A stretch of DNA of 64,000 nucleotides from Tomocerus qinae (Eukaryota > Arthropoda > Collembola > Entomobryomorpha > Tomoceridae): contig CM034547.1 of NCBI GenBank assembly GCA_020055645.1, forward strand, positions 4,402,001-4,466,000, read 5' to 3'. The notes under the pieces are model-generated. The model saw only the letters and a program-made list of their open reading frames with translations. It did no database searches and was not told the origin of the DNA. This document shows, in pieces, positions 51,846 to 63,381 of this stretch (position 1 is its first letter; each line of letters starts with the position of its first letter). Position numbers and translations under genes: made by a program.

Positions 51846-52329
51846 GTTTTGAGCGACTATCAGCGACTTAAATATTATATTTTTGAAATTTGTCCAATAT
51901 ATTTATTCTACAATTTTATTTAAATGTGATTAGTTATTGCTATATAGTAAAATGTTGTTACAAATATGGATTATTATTATATTATACAATGTCATGCAAT
52001 GATAGATGATTATTCTGATAAAAATCCATACTATAGTACACTATACAGAGTATCCTGGTTTTTTTAGAATGAATCCGAATAAGCATTATATACTAGGTTC
52101 CAGCTATTTATATTTTCCAAATTGTCCTTAAAAGTATTGATTGAATTGAATATTGAAAATATGCCAAAGTTTCAATTCACAATGTAAATGAAAAGTTTTC
52201 TGTTTGTAAACAAAGAATACGAAAAGTTTGTCTACAAACATGCAAGGTTACGATTATACTATTTATTGCACATATTATTATTATTATCAATTATACAATA
52301 CATAGAAGTACAACACAACACATTACAAG

Positions 52330-52753
52330 TATTGGGTATCCATTATCGGTATTTAAATTACTATCAGTTTTCGGTACTTTACCGTTACCAAAAACCGAAA
52401 TATTCACGCTAATTACCGATAACTTTTCTCATAAATCGGGAGATTGTCTGTTCATTAGCAGTGTACCTAATGGAAAGTTAATATATGATTTTTGCAGCCT
52501 TAAAAATCAATCTGGAGCCTTAAAACCAATTTATTTTCCTATTTAAGGCTTCAAATGAGTTCATCCGATTTCATCCGATTTCATCCAATTTCATCAGATA
52601 ATTAATTCCATTAAATAGAACTTTTTTCAAATTATGAATTAATATATTTTAAACTTAATTAAATTTTTCGGTAATTTATTTAACAGTTTACCGAGAACCC
52701 TGATATACAAAAATTACCGTTTACCCATAAGCCTTCGGTAATTGGATACCCTA
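52330..52753. mobile_element. Non-autonomous hAT-like element, 424 bp
   Basis: The left end reads TATTGGGTATCCATTATCGG; the right end is the complement of TAGGGTATCCAATTACCG. Flanks are ATTACAAG (52322-52329) and ATTACAGG (52754-52761), an 8-bp duplication with one mismatch. The interior has repeated CGGTAATT/ACCGA motifs and no coding capacity. Confidence 0.65.
52561..52595 (+). repeat. Short 10-bp tandem repeat (TCATCCGATT)
   Basis: About three and a half copies with one substitution in the third, lying inside the 52330-52753 element. Confidence 0.8.
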
Positions 52754-54183
52754 ATTACAGGTAGGGTTGCTAATCGTTGAAAGATAGACACAAAGGCTAT
52801 AGCTTAATGCGAATATGGCGATTGTTAAATGGACGTCTCTATATATTATGTATGTCACTTTAGGCTGGCTGCAAAGATAATTCGTTCTCTTTTACATGGG
52901 CTTATCAGAGCACGCAGTAAGTTCGAAATGGATTAATCTATTGCATGCTTCTAGTGACCTAAAACTGACCCAAAAAAGTATTCGTTCCTACTGAGAACCT
53001 TTCAACGACATCGATTCAAAGAGCCTAAAATAAAATATTATACTGACAAGGAAAGGCTAATCATTTTTTGTTGCTACTGGAAAATGACGTAGCTTGCAGT
53101 ACTTTCTAAATGGGATTTATTGGAAATTAATTGTTCGAAAAGAGAATTTCCCGGTTTAAAACGATGGCTTACTGCAAATGACGTCACAAAAATATTTTTT
53201 TACCTTTTGCGATTTTCTAAGGTTATTTGCTACCACGGGTTAACATCGATTTGTCTGGAAAAGCGTTTAGATAAGGGATAAAGCGCTGAATAATTCCGTG
53301 TACACCTCCAGTTAAAACTAATTTATTATGCTCTATATTACATTCACTATCTTTTTGCGTCGGTATGCTTTATTAATGCCTCAAGTTTATTGGGACCGAC
53401 GATAGAAAACCAAAATTGCCCATTCACATTGAAAATAATAAATAAATACAACTCATACAAAAGAATTTTTGTGGTACATTACATTCACAGAACTAATAAT
53501 TGTACTACTACTCTATCTCTACCAATTACTGCAAACATTTAGTACACCACTTTACCTACATAAAATACATAGAAGGTTTGTAGAAGCTCCTCCCGGCATT
53601 TTTGCTTGTAGGCAATAGACTGGGCAATTAAGGATGAGTTTATACTATACCTTACTGTCCTGTAACCTTAAAGGGTATGTTATCGCTTTTGGGGGAACAT
53701 CATGGGAGACTGAAATTCAAACAAATTGTGGTAACACGGGTATAGAGCATGAATAGGGGTCAAAGGTTACCAGAGGTCATATTAGTGTCAAAAGTTCGAA
53801 AAAATTGAAAAAATGATGTTTTATTTATTCAATCCCTTCAATGTTGGGCTTTGTTCTCAGTCGCTACACTGGCACGGTAGAGCCACCTCTTTCAATTATA
53901 TTTATCTGTATATGACGCATTAAATATATAGGTATGTATGATTTATTGTGCGATCAGCAACCAAAAACTCAAAGACAAATCCTAATTTCAAATTGATTAT
54001 AATGGACTCTTGCAATAAATAATTAATTTTTTTTAAATGATTTGTTATGGTTTTTGATTCAAAATTCAGTCACAGTATCCATTTATTTGCTGCTGTAAAA
54101 TAAATACCAATAATAATAATATAAAAAAAACGTCATATATAGTTATCCACAAAAATTTATGGTAATTTTTCATAAACGAGTGG

Positions 54184-54190
54184 TATAAAA
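54184..54190 (+). promoter_or_regulatory. TATA-like box
   Basis: GGTATAAAAAGGC is a strong TATA consensus. It could serve a transcript reaching the GR gene at 54843 through its 5' UTR. No initiator was identified, and chance occurrence in AT-rich DNA is possible. Confidence 0.25.
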
Positions 54191-54401
54191 AGGCACTAGA
54201 AAAGAGAAAAACATCTGGAATGACTCATTTACGAAGAGGGTGTGTTGGGACATCAATTATTGTGGAAGAAAATAGAAATAAATTGTATAGCAGATTTTGT
54301 AGACATGCACTTTCTGAATTACGACTTTATCCTTGCCCTACTGTCAAGATTTTCCTAGTCCTCACTCCTTGCCTAATTATTATTGTAGTGGTTATCAGGT
54401 T

Positions 54402-54617
54402 CAAGGTAGCTGAAACCATGGCGACCTAACAAGGTATGCTTATAGTTTTTTAAAAAATTTCTCAGAACCACTAATGGGGATCAAAGGAGAAGGAGCCATA
54501 GAGTATTACTCAATGGCATGGGGACGCCTGTACGTTTCCCCCATAAGTGGTTCTGAGTAAATATCAGTCTCCACTATAAGCATACCTTGTTAGGTCGCCA
54601 TGGTTTAAATTACCTTG
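54402..54617. mobile_element. hAT-like MITE, 216 bp, well preserved
   Basis: Long, almost perfect terminal inverted repeats (CAAGGTAGCTGAAACCATGG at the left, continuing through CGACCTAACAAGG on both sides). A perfect 8-bp target duplication ATCAGGTT lies at 54394-54401 and 54618-54625. A second inverted pair (TCTCAGAACCACT and AGTGGTTCTGAG) lies inside, so most of the element folds back. It lies 226 bp upstream of the GR start codon. Confidence 0.9.
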
Positions 54618-57590
54618 ATCAGGTTAATATGTAATTTATTGTTATGTAAAATGCTATGCATATAAATTATGTAAAGAACAGGATTCGAAAGGAGAAGAGA
54701 TGAGTAAAGATGGAATGTGGATCTGTATACAAATAGCGAATATTATAGCCTGAGGAAAAGCAAAGAAGTAGAAGAGCCAGGTAGTTAAGAAAAAACAGTA
54801 AGGTAGTGTCTAATTAAGTGTAAGCTGGGAAAGAAACTAGCAATGGAGATGGAAAACTTTATTCCTGATAATTCAATTACAAAGCCTGTTAACTCGTTTT
54901 CCAGACGAATTTCAAATACTTTTAATAAAAATAAAAATCAGTTGTACTCCAAAGTATTTCACCATCTAATTTTTCTCTTTCAAATCGGCTACTACACCTG
55001 TGTCATTCCATTTTGTATCAAAAAAGGCCAAAATGGCGTTTACAAAATTCATAAAAACAAATTTCAACAGGTACGTTTACCCTGTACAATCTTACAAGGT
55101 TATTAAATAATAAGAGTTAATAAAACATCCATTTACTTTTACAACCGTTAACCCCAACAGTTAAACACAAGTTTTTTTCCTGTCTATAGGTGCTGACAAT
55201 CATTGTAAATGCAATCATTAGTTTCTGCTTAATCCGTTCTGAGTTTTTGGGTTTAGAAATCGGACAAAATTTGATCCAAAACCCTGAACATTTTGTTAAA
55301 ATGTTATCTACTATGGCAAAAATTCCTTTTTACATCACGTCCATTTACGTCTTCTGGACGAAACGAAACAGGATTGAAGAGCTACTGAAATTCTCCCAAG
55401 TTGGAGGAGAGTCGGGAAGGAGAAATGTAAGTGTAAATCAGTGATTTTGTACTTTAAGTAGTTTTTAAATGAAGTTGAATACTTAATTTGGAATTTAATG
55501 AAAATAATCTAAAAATCAGTAGTAAAAGGTATTAATGGTAAAAATAATTTTATTTCAATTTCGGACAGAATTTTGATTACCATTCTGTGCTGAAACAGAG
55601 TAAAGCTTATTTTAATACGCCTGCAGCGTATCTGTACTAATTAATCCCTATAAATTACCAGTTTTACCAGTAAGTGCATTTTTACCACTGATAGTAAAAA
55701 CCCCTTAAAAGAGGTAAATTTTGAACACTGGTAATAAAAGTATGCAATATCATAATAATAAATAAAATATTTTAAATTAAAATCAAAGTAATATCTAATG
55801 AAATGAAAGAAAATTTAAAATGATTTCAAATACTTAGAAAATATTTGAAAACTACAAGTATTTCTATTTATTTAATTAAAATTATATTTGTAATACTTTA
55901 CCAGCATAACATTTGTGTTTGCAGGTGAGAACATTGGTGATAAATGTGGTTGTTGTTGTGCTAGTAATCCATTCGGTTGGAACAAGTGTTTTCAAATGGT
56001 GCAAATTGTATAGTTCTTGGGAAACTTGGGTGACATATGGATCAATTTATGCCATCAGAATGTTTGGTTTCATAAAGTCAGATAATTTGACAGTTTTGGA
56101 TCCGAAAAATGCAACAACCCCCGAACCATATTCAGTGGAATATTCTCTAGGAGTAGTCCTTTGGATGATAGGCATGTACACTTACTATGCTGAAGATTTA
56201 TATGCTCTAGCCATTCTAGTAGCAACAATCATGATCTATCACTCTTGTGAAGGATTCCTCGCTGCTCTAAATTCAACCACTAACGATATTCAGCAAGTAA
56301 GTTTTTATGACTTTAGACGAACTCCAAATTTAATAGCAATAAAATGTTTAAGTGCAATATCGGTTTACCCTGAGACTTCCCAAGAATATCCTTATTTAAA
56401 TTATCATTACGGCGGCAGGCGTTGCTCCAGCTTTGACATCCTCGGTTTTCAGGATATTCCAAAACTTTGTTGATGTTTCTTAAAATGATTATTAATTGAT
56501 ACTTTTACATCCTTTTAGATTTCGCAGCATTATTTAAAGTTGCGAGAGATTGTGCAAATTATTAATAGTTTTTTTGGACCACTAATTTTTGTGTACGTTT
56601 TGGACCTCATATTCACCTGTTTGCACACACCATTTGAGCGTTTCGAACGAAAAAGGAGGAATATAAAATCAATTTACTATTTAGTTTAACCCATAGTTAC
56701 TAATGTGTCAATTTTTTGATAATAATGAAAAGTCAGGGGTAGGATTTACCGATGATAAGTTAGCAATTGCAATGAAAGTAAACCGTCTTTCCTGCAATGC
56801 AATTAAAGGGAACGTGTGTAAAAACAAGCAAAGAAACTTATATGGTGTCAGATCGGTTTAAGTATTGTGCACTTTTGTCCTTCATCAGTTCAATTCAGAG
56901 TCGCTTGAAATTAACTTAAACATTGGGAACTAAATTTTCTAAATAAAAAAGTAGTATTACAAATACTAGTGTAATGATTTTGTCTATTTTTCAAAAATCG
57001 CGAATTTCGGTTGACCTGCTTTGTAGTGTGTGTAGCACAGGTTACTGTTGTTTCAATGACATCCTTTTCAATAATGACAATACTTTGCATTATTGAAAGA
57101 AACGATGTCAATTTTAAATTTTGGTAATATTTAAGCACACCATTGAATTGGTGGTAGATAATCATATAATATAATACTTTATAACTAACTAAGCCCCCAG
57201 TATTAATGCTGAATTTCAAAATGATTAGGCATATTAACAATGTTCAATTTTCGAAATAAGCTAACCATTCATATTGGACTTCCTTGTTTTATGAAATATG
57301 CATAGTGTACAGTTTTATTATACAGCGATGGAGTTAAAGATTTTCACGCTAAAAGAGCGGTTCAGCTTGTTGGTAATAAATAATGAAAGCATAATATTCC
57401 CACAATAAAATTGATGTCAATTTTAGCCTAAAATGCAGGCAAAGCACGTTCAAAAGAGGGAATATAAACTTTTCACTATGTTTATTTGCTTTGAAGTAAT
57501 TGGTATTTGTGTTAACTACGATATAATTTTGTCCGTATTACATCAATAACTTGAAAACTAAATACCTAAGCCAAGATAATTTCTTACATG

Positions 57591-57824
57591 TTATTGGGAC
57601 TGGGATCAGGTAAGCTGATAGTCCGAGTAAACAAATTAAAATTTCAATTTCTTTCTTATTTTATTTTCATATGCAGCAGTAGGACTACTCTCCCTATCTC
57701 ACCCTGCCCTTTGCTTACTACCATTCATTTTGGCACAAAATTGTCGAATTTAAAAAAATGAAAAAAAATCGATTTTAATTTTTTGCATTTGACTACCAAC
57801 CTACCTGATCACAGTCCCAATAAT
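57591..57824. repeat. Inverted repeat inside the GR-exon transposon
   Basis: TTATTGGGACTGGGATCAGG at the left is mirrored at the right by the complement of TTATTGGGACTGTGATCAGG; the arms then continue as GTAAGCTGATAGTC and GTAGGTTGGTAGTC. It may be a further small nested foldback element, but no target duplication was found. Confidence 0.55.
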
Positions 57825-57947
57825 AGTCACTTAGGTAATTATTACGACTTCGTCCTTGAGTAAAACCAATCTTGTATTAATTTTTTAAAAAACCCATTAT
57901 ATTAAGTGTTGTATTATGAACTGGAACCTCGTCTTAAGTGCTGAGGG

Positions 57948-58802
57948 CATAGTTTCGGATTTTCCCATTTCCCACCTCATTTTGATAGCCAGTTGGGAAA
58001 AGTGGGAAAAGTGGGAAATACGGGAAAAGTGGGAAATTTCTGGGAAATGAAAAAAAGTCACGTGAAATGATACGATTCGCTGCGGTAACCTACGGCGGCT
58101 GTTCTTTTATGCTACAAATTACCAACCAAAAATAAAAGTAAATAATTTTGTAATTCCTCAATCCAGATGACAAGGACTGCCAATTCCATACTCTAAATTT
58201 TACTTTGGTTTATTTTCTGCTTATTAAGATCACGAAATTTATGATAAAGTGAATAATAATTTGGAATACTCGGCAGTTGCATTAGTGTTGACATGTGAAG
58301 TGAGTAATACAAGTAATTTGATTTAATAATCACATTTTGTAATTTGGGCTATGAATTTATACAGCTGAATAACGTGACTGCATCTGAAGCACAGTGCGCA
58401 GTGTTTTTATTTTAATGTACATTAATCTGTTGCATTCATTGCATAAGGCAACACAGGTAACGATATCCCGCTGACTAAAAGCCCTAAATTATTGTAATTA
58501 TTATTACGTTTACATACGTTAAAGAAAAAAACTTCAATGCAAAATTTTTACTACGTCTACAAACAACTTTCAGTAACTTACGAAATGTAAACGAGCAAGG
58601 ATGACTTGAAGAGCACTAAAGAAGTCTCGTCTCATAGGAGACTGCTAGGGAGCAGTATTTATACCTACTGTGTACTAATGTTTCATTTCCCAGTCATTTT
58701 TTTCATTTCCCATTTTCCCACCCACTAAGCCATTTTGATTCCCACTTTTCCCACTGGGAAAATGGGAAGATCCCACTTTTTGATTTCCCACCCGAAACCT
58801 TG
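57948..58802. mobile_element. Nested hAT-like element, 855 bp
   Basis: Ends are CATAGTTTCGG and the complement of CAAGGTTTCGG. A perfect 8-bp target duplication GCTGAGGG lies at 57940-57947 and 58803-58810. Both subterminal regions carry many copies of TGGGAAA/GGGAAAAG in inverted arrangement, as expected for hAT transposase binding sites. There is no coding capacity. Confidence 0.88.
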
Positions 58803-60208
58803 GCTGAGGGCTTCTCAAGACGTCCAATCGTCGAACCGATACGTAGAAATCGGCGTCTTGACGACTGTAAAAAAATTCATACCCCTAGTGCCCGTCCATC
58901 ATTTGTCGCAATTCCATAGTTGAAAAATTTTACCCCTGATATTTCATTTTTATCTTAATTGTAACTATGGATTAAATAATCATAAAATAAAACTTTATAT
59001 TCCTCCTTTTTCGTCCGAAACGCTCATTTGAACTCGCGGAAGAAGATGGAGACCACGGTTACCGCATCTTGATGTACAGTTTCATTGTTAAATTTTTCGT
59101 CCTCATTTTCATTGCTGCCGAAGCAAACAGTAAAGTACGTTTGAATTTTGCACACGCATGAATGACAATTCAAATATTTTAATAACTTTGTCAATGTTAC
59201 TAATTCCAGATACAGAACCTGAAGGAATGGCTATTTCAATTCAAAGTAGACGAATTACAAGAGTCTGAAAATGAGTCTGAACTCCGAAACAGCAAAATAT
59301 ATCATATCTTAAGCAAAGATATTGAAACCATCAGCATTGGACTCGGCTGCCACTTTTTTACTGTCACCTATGGATTCATTGGCTTGGTACTATTTCTCGA
59401 CGTTATAATTTTATTTATTTTAAAAAATTAAAGAGATAAAGGATTTTGCACAGTTGAGTTTGTTGAATGTTGTAGTACGTAGTAGAGTACACCATAATTT
59501 TATGTAGATCGAAGTACTAAAAATGAAATATTTTGCGGTTCCAGCTTGTCAGTGTGTTGGCGACATATGGAGCTATACAGTTGCAATTTTATAATGCAGC
59601 AAAAGCCAATCCTGTCGGATCTACTGAATAAGTCTACGAAAACTATTTCTTTAAAGACACTACCTTACGACTGCAAACTGCTTATTAACTCAAAATTCTT
59701 TGCAACGAGAAATTTTAGAGAGACTTATTTCTTTACTGTTCACCTTTAAAGCTTTTTACTCTCAAACTAATTAATTTACACCAACCTGAATATACATGTG
59801 TAAATAAATATGAATTTTTTTCCATTCAGTCATTACAAAAATAATATAGTGCATCAGCAAAAATAATTCATAAAATATATTATTAATTTATAAGAAATAT
59901 TTCCATCAAATAAAGCTGAAATGTAGATTAACTATGAAATAAGGGACGGATGGAGATCCTCCTTCCTAGGCTAATAGGTGAGTAAAATAGTGTATCACGA
60001 TATTCTTAATATTATATTGAAAAATTTGCACAAAACTTTTCATCTCATTGGTACAACAATCATCCGTGAATGCGTGTCATAGAAGTTCATGCCTACCTTC
60101 ATAAAAATTACTACTTGGTTTTCATACCATTGGAGGCAATAAAATGAGGGAAAAGAACGTAATTACTACAAAATAGTATTTGAAATGCGTTTGAACAAAT
60201 ATATACAA

Positions 60209-60412
60209 CAGGGAACAAAAACTCATTTTTACAAAAAAAGGTAAAAAGTACTACTTTTTCTAAAAAAGCAGCCCTTTTTTACCATATTTACATGTAAAGT
60301 GGAAGTAAATGAGGCACGCTGCTACATTAAAAAAGGCAAAAAGGACTGCTTTTTAAAAATTTCCTCCTGCCATTTTTATAAAAAAGGCAAAAAAGTTCCT
60401 TTTGGTTCCCTG
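60209..60412. mobile_element. Palindromic MITE family 1, copy 4 (best preserved)
   Basis: Begins CAGGGAACAAAAACTC and ends TTTTGGTTCCCTG, 204 bp. A perfect 8-bp target duplication ATATACAA lies at 60201-60208 and 60413-60420, which places the family with hAT-like elements. The whole element can fold into one long hairpin of A/T tracts. Confidence 0.92.
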
Positions 60413-60521
60413 ATATACAAATATCAATGTAAAAGCTCAATCAGCATGCTTTTCTCATTGCTAAGTGTAATGTAAACCAATTACATTTATCCGTATGACG
60501 TATAATTGTATGTTGTGTTAT

Positions 60522-60764
60522 CAGGGCCGCACGCAATCATAAAAAAATATTTCGGAGGGACACATTTCCCCCTTTCTTCAACTTTGGGGTGAGGACTTGT
60601 GACCAATTAATGAATTTTAAAAGATTTATTAAGTCATACTTGATTTATTTTTATTTATTTCCAATATAATGGAAGCGTCAGTTAAAGTGTTGTCACATCT
60701 CCTCATCCTTAAATCGCATTGAGGGGGCTCGGGGATTCCCTCTTGGGCGAATTGCTACGGCCAG
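60522..60764. mobile_element. Decayed MITE with CAGGGCCGCA end
   Basis: The left end CAGGGCCGCACGCA resembles the ends of the 7639 element; the right end is GCTACGGCCAG. Flanks (TGTGTTAT and GTGTTCGA) are only loosely alike. G- and C-rich runs in the interior match the same family. Confidence 0.45.
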
Positions 60765-61006
60765 GTGTTCGATTCTAAACTGTATTTATACTAATTGTAC
60801 TTCCTCACTCAGCAATTTGAAAAGGCGAGAATGAAAACGGAAGTTGTGATCAACACGAAAAAATTTCATTGAATATTCTCAAGAATTTACGTCAATCGAC
60901 GTCATTGAATTTGCGAGCGTATAGTTGTTAAAATGTTTAATAAGGAATTTATTCGATCAGTCCCTTCACAATATCAGCATCTAAAGCATCAATCGTTATA
61001 ATCGCG

Positions 61007-61432
61007 ATGAATAAAAATATAATCGGGATGAGGTTTTTGTGGATTTTCGTCACATTTACATTTACTGCGACATTTGCTGCAATTGCCAATGTTAGTTAAA
61101 CATTTTGGTAAAAAGTTTGAATTTTGTTACCTTCATAATAGTTTTGTTATTCAAAGATTGGGGCGATTTTTAAAAGTAATTTATTCTTTATATAGAATTG
61201 TCAACCTACGGATATGATGAAGCTGATCGATGGAACTGGGTTTACGAAAAATAAATTCGATACTTTACTAAACGATTGTATATGTAATAAACCCGTTGTG
61301 AAGAAATTTTGTGAGCCCATTAAATCAGCAACAGCCAAGTATTTTGCCGAAGACGGGAAATTTGATGTTGCCAAGATTAAGGGTATCGTTGAACCGTACT
61401 TAAAAATGTATGAGATTGCTAAAAAAGGATGA
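61007..61432 (+). CDS. Small secreted four-cysteine protein (106 aa)
   Basis: Two exons, 61007-61090 and 61196-61432, join in phase 0 (GTTAGT donor, TATAG acceptor). Residues 1 to about 26 form a clear signal peptide (hydrophobic core FLWIFVTFTFTATFAA). The mature part is about 80 residues, lysine-rich, with cysteines in the pattern C, then CxC, then C (NNCQ, DCICN, KFCEP), enough for two disulfide bridges. The rest looks helical (VVKKFCEPIK, IKGIVEPYLKMY). I do not recognise the family. It might be a small carrier, a defence or a saliva-type protein. A candidate AATAAA lies near 61618. Confidence 0.72.
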
Positions 61433-62331
61433 ATTTTTACTCTACTCGCCCACATGTCGATTTTCGATGCTTATCTCTACTTGTTCAGGCTTGACCAAAA
61501 TAGCAAATTTGTAAAACTACCTAAACTGTGCTGCAACATTACCAACAAACAAAAGACAAAATGTTATTATTTCAAAGTTGTAATTATTTCTATTTGGTTG
61601 ACACGATATTTGATGTACAAATAAAAAAGTTTTCGTTCACTTATTTAGTAACAAGTAGAATTAGAATCAATTTGTATTCATTCCTATTTAGTGTAATTAG
61701 GTTGGATTGTTTAAAAATGAATGAATACCTAAATAAATGTATCAATGCAATTTATGATTTACATTTAAAGTCTTCGTGGCCTTGGAAGGACAAGTTTTTG
61801 TACTCTTGTCGTTATTATGTCTGCTTGATTAGCATTTACAATATTCACTTTACATTATTATGGTATCTATTTACTTATTACGTCTTCTAAACGAATCAAA
61901 CTGCACCAAAGAATCAAATTTGGACGAATGAATTTAAAACGAAATGCAAAATGAACGAATTGAAATGTTACACATACTCACCCTACAAGCCTAATCTAAT
62001 TTGTTATAATTTAACCTAATCTAGGACGCACTATAGCCTAAAATGCTGTTTAGTCATGACGATATTATTTCATAGTGGATGCTTATTACTATTATATTTG
62101 TCATTTTAAATGTCTTTCAAATTAATATGTCCAAATTTGATTCATTCAGTTTGATTCGTTCAAATTCAAAAGCAATACAGAATACAGATATAGTTACGGA
62201 AACATGTACTCTTTTGTTTTTCCAAAATGATCTCATGCTTAACATTGTACATTATTCTGACCCTCTCTTACTTAACTGGACCTGTCTGTCTGGACTCCCA
62301 ACCGGAATGACAGGATTTCTACCGTGTATAC

Positions 62332-62481
62332 CAAGGCAAGGCCGTAGCCAGAAAAACATTTCGGGAGGATCCCAACAACTTATAAGTGAAATTTGAAAAT
62401 ATATATTATTTCCGTACCAGATTTTGAAGCAAAAACTTTCTTTTCTTCGATTTCGAGTGGGGCCCGTCTCCCTCCCCCCTG
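62332..62481. mobile_element. hAT-like MITE, 150 bp
   Basis: Begins CAAGGCAAGGCCGTAGCCAG and ends CCCCCCTG. A perfect 8-bp target duplication GTGTATAC lies at 62324-62331 and 62482-62489. Its interior shares TTTTCTTCGATTTCG and G/C runs with the 7639 element in the giant gene's intron (reverse orientation), so they are one family. Confidence 0.85.
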
Positions 62482-63351
62482 GTGTATACACAACTTGGTA
62501 GGTAGGATAAAGGTGAAAGGGTCATAAAGGTAGAGGTAGAGTCGAACAAGAAGCATTTCTGAATTATTAAGGATAGGAGGATAGATGATAGACATCTAGA
62601 AAGACAACGTAGGTTAAAATAAATAATGTATATTGCTAATTGCTACAAAGACAAAGCGAAATCCTTCATAATAATATGCATACATAACACGACATTTAAT
62701 TAAATTAAATGAATGTAAATATAGTCAACTATATGCACCAGTATACGATATACCTATAATGCCACTACAACAATAGTGCACTATTGTAAACAAAGGAATT
62801 GTTTTTTGTCACCAAACAAAAAATATAGCTGGCAAAATATACAGGCTAGGAGGCGGGGTGTTGTGTAACGTAACGTAACGCATAACTGCTTATAATAGTG
62901 TGTGAGTAGAGTGCGATGCGAATATTGTTATAAGATCGCCGATCGATTGCAACAAAATCTTTTTAGTGAATCTGCCCATCTGCTTGGCATGTGTGACCTT
63001 CTTTCGAGATTTTCATTGTCTGACTTAGAGAAATAAGCACAGTAACCATCCGGGGTACCATATACTTTTGCAGGTAACAAAATATCAAAATAATTATTCG
63101 CAAAATCTTATCATTTTAAATAACTTGAAGTATGAGCGATTAGAAATGTAAAATAGACTAATTGTAACTTTTCTTATATACCCTAGTTCTTATATAGCCT
63201 ACCCTAGTGTTGATTTTGCCAAATTACAATAGATTTGCAATAGCTTAAATTATTTATTTTCAACTGTGGTAGGTAAGGGTTAAGGAAGGAAATTTGAAAT
63301 AAATTGTGTATATGCAGTGCACAAGATAGAAGAGGTCAGGCTAAAAGGCGT

Positions 63352-63381
63352 AAAAGGCCCCATCCTAGGGTGGGGCCTTTT
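63352..63381. repeat. 30-bp near-perfect GC-rich palindrome
   Basis: Two arms AAAAGGCCCC and GGGGCCTTTT enclose a CCTAGG centre, with a single mismatched pair (63363/63370). It could form a hairpin or be the end or centre of a decayed transposon. Confidence 0.8.

Larger units (their letters stand above)
51846..54842. other. Repeat-bearing intergenic stretch between the two GR genes
   Basis: No gene is recognised. It holds a hAT-like element (52330-52753), a MITE (54402-54617), a short tandem repeat (52561-52595) and a TATA-like box (54184). The two GR genes on either side are divergently oriented. Confidence 0.45.
56637..59024. mobile_element. Non-autonomous DNA transposon, 2,388 bp, in GR exon 4
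   Basis: The inverted terminal repeats start AGCGTTTCG and match over the first 31 bp with one difference (GAACG versus GGACG), then more loosely for about 100 bp (CCATAGTTAC and CAGGGGTA recur on both sides). The flanks are a perfect 6-bp direct repeat CATTTG (56631-56636, 59025-59030). I found no transposase. Of its length, 855 bp plus an 8-bp duplication belong to a nested element. The superfamily is unassigned: 6-bp duplications occur in only a few superfamilies. Confidence 0.9.
54843..59631 (+). pseudogene. Gustatory receptor gene with a transposon inside exon 4
   Basis: Exons: 54843-55070, 55190-55426, 55925-56296, exon 4 in two parts (56519-56636 and 59031-59134), 59210-59386, 59545-59631. 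Without the insert the sum is 1323 nt (440 aa) and every phase agrees. The last exon carries the diagnostic GR signature TYGAIQLQF, and the N-terminus has CVIPF followed by hydrophobic segments. The insert (56637-59024) brings a stop at 56687-56689, so the allele as read encodes only about 335 residues and loses the last transmembrane part. No other stop or frameshift was seen, which suggests a recent insertion. It may be a polymorphic null allele, or the element might be spliced out with imperfect results. A poly(A) signal AATAAA at 59803-59808 remains. Confidence 0.87.
59632..61006. other. GR 3' UTR and MITE-bearing intergenic stretch
   Basis: Contains the GR 3' end and two small transposons (60209-60412 and 60522-60764). 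No gene is recognised before 61007. Confidence 0.5.

Noticed and set aside
54220-54429. 69-codon frame shortly after a TATA-like box
   Set aside because: Its end runs into the MITE at 54402 and its content is not protein-like; the TATA box alone is weak evidence.
61528-61890. 120-codon frame after the small secreted protein gene
   Set aside because: Composition is that of translated AT-rich 3' UTR, rich in Phe, Tyr, Ile and Lys with no domain.
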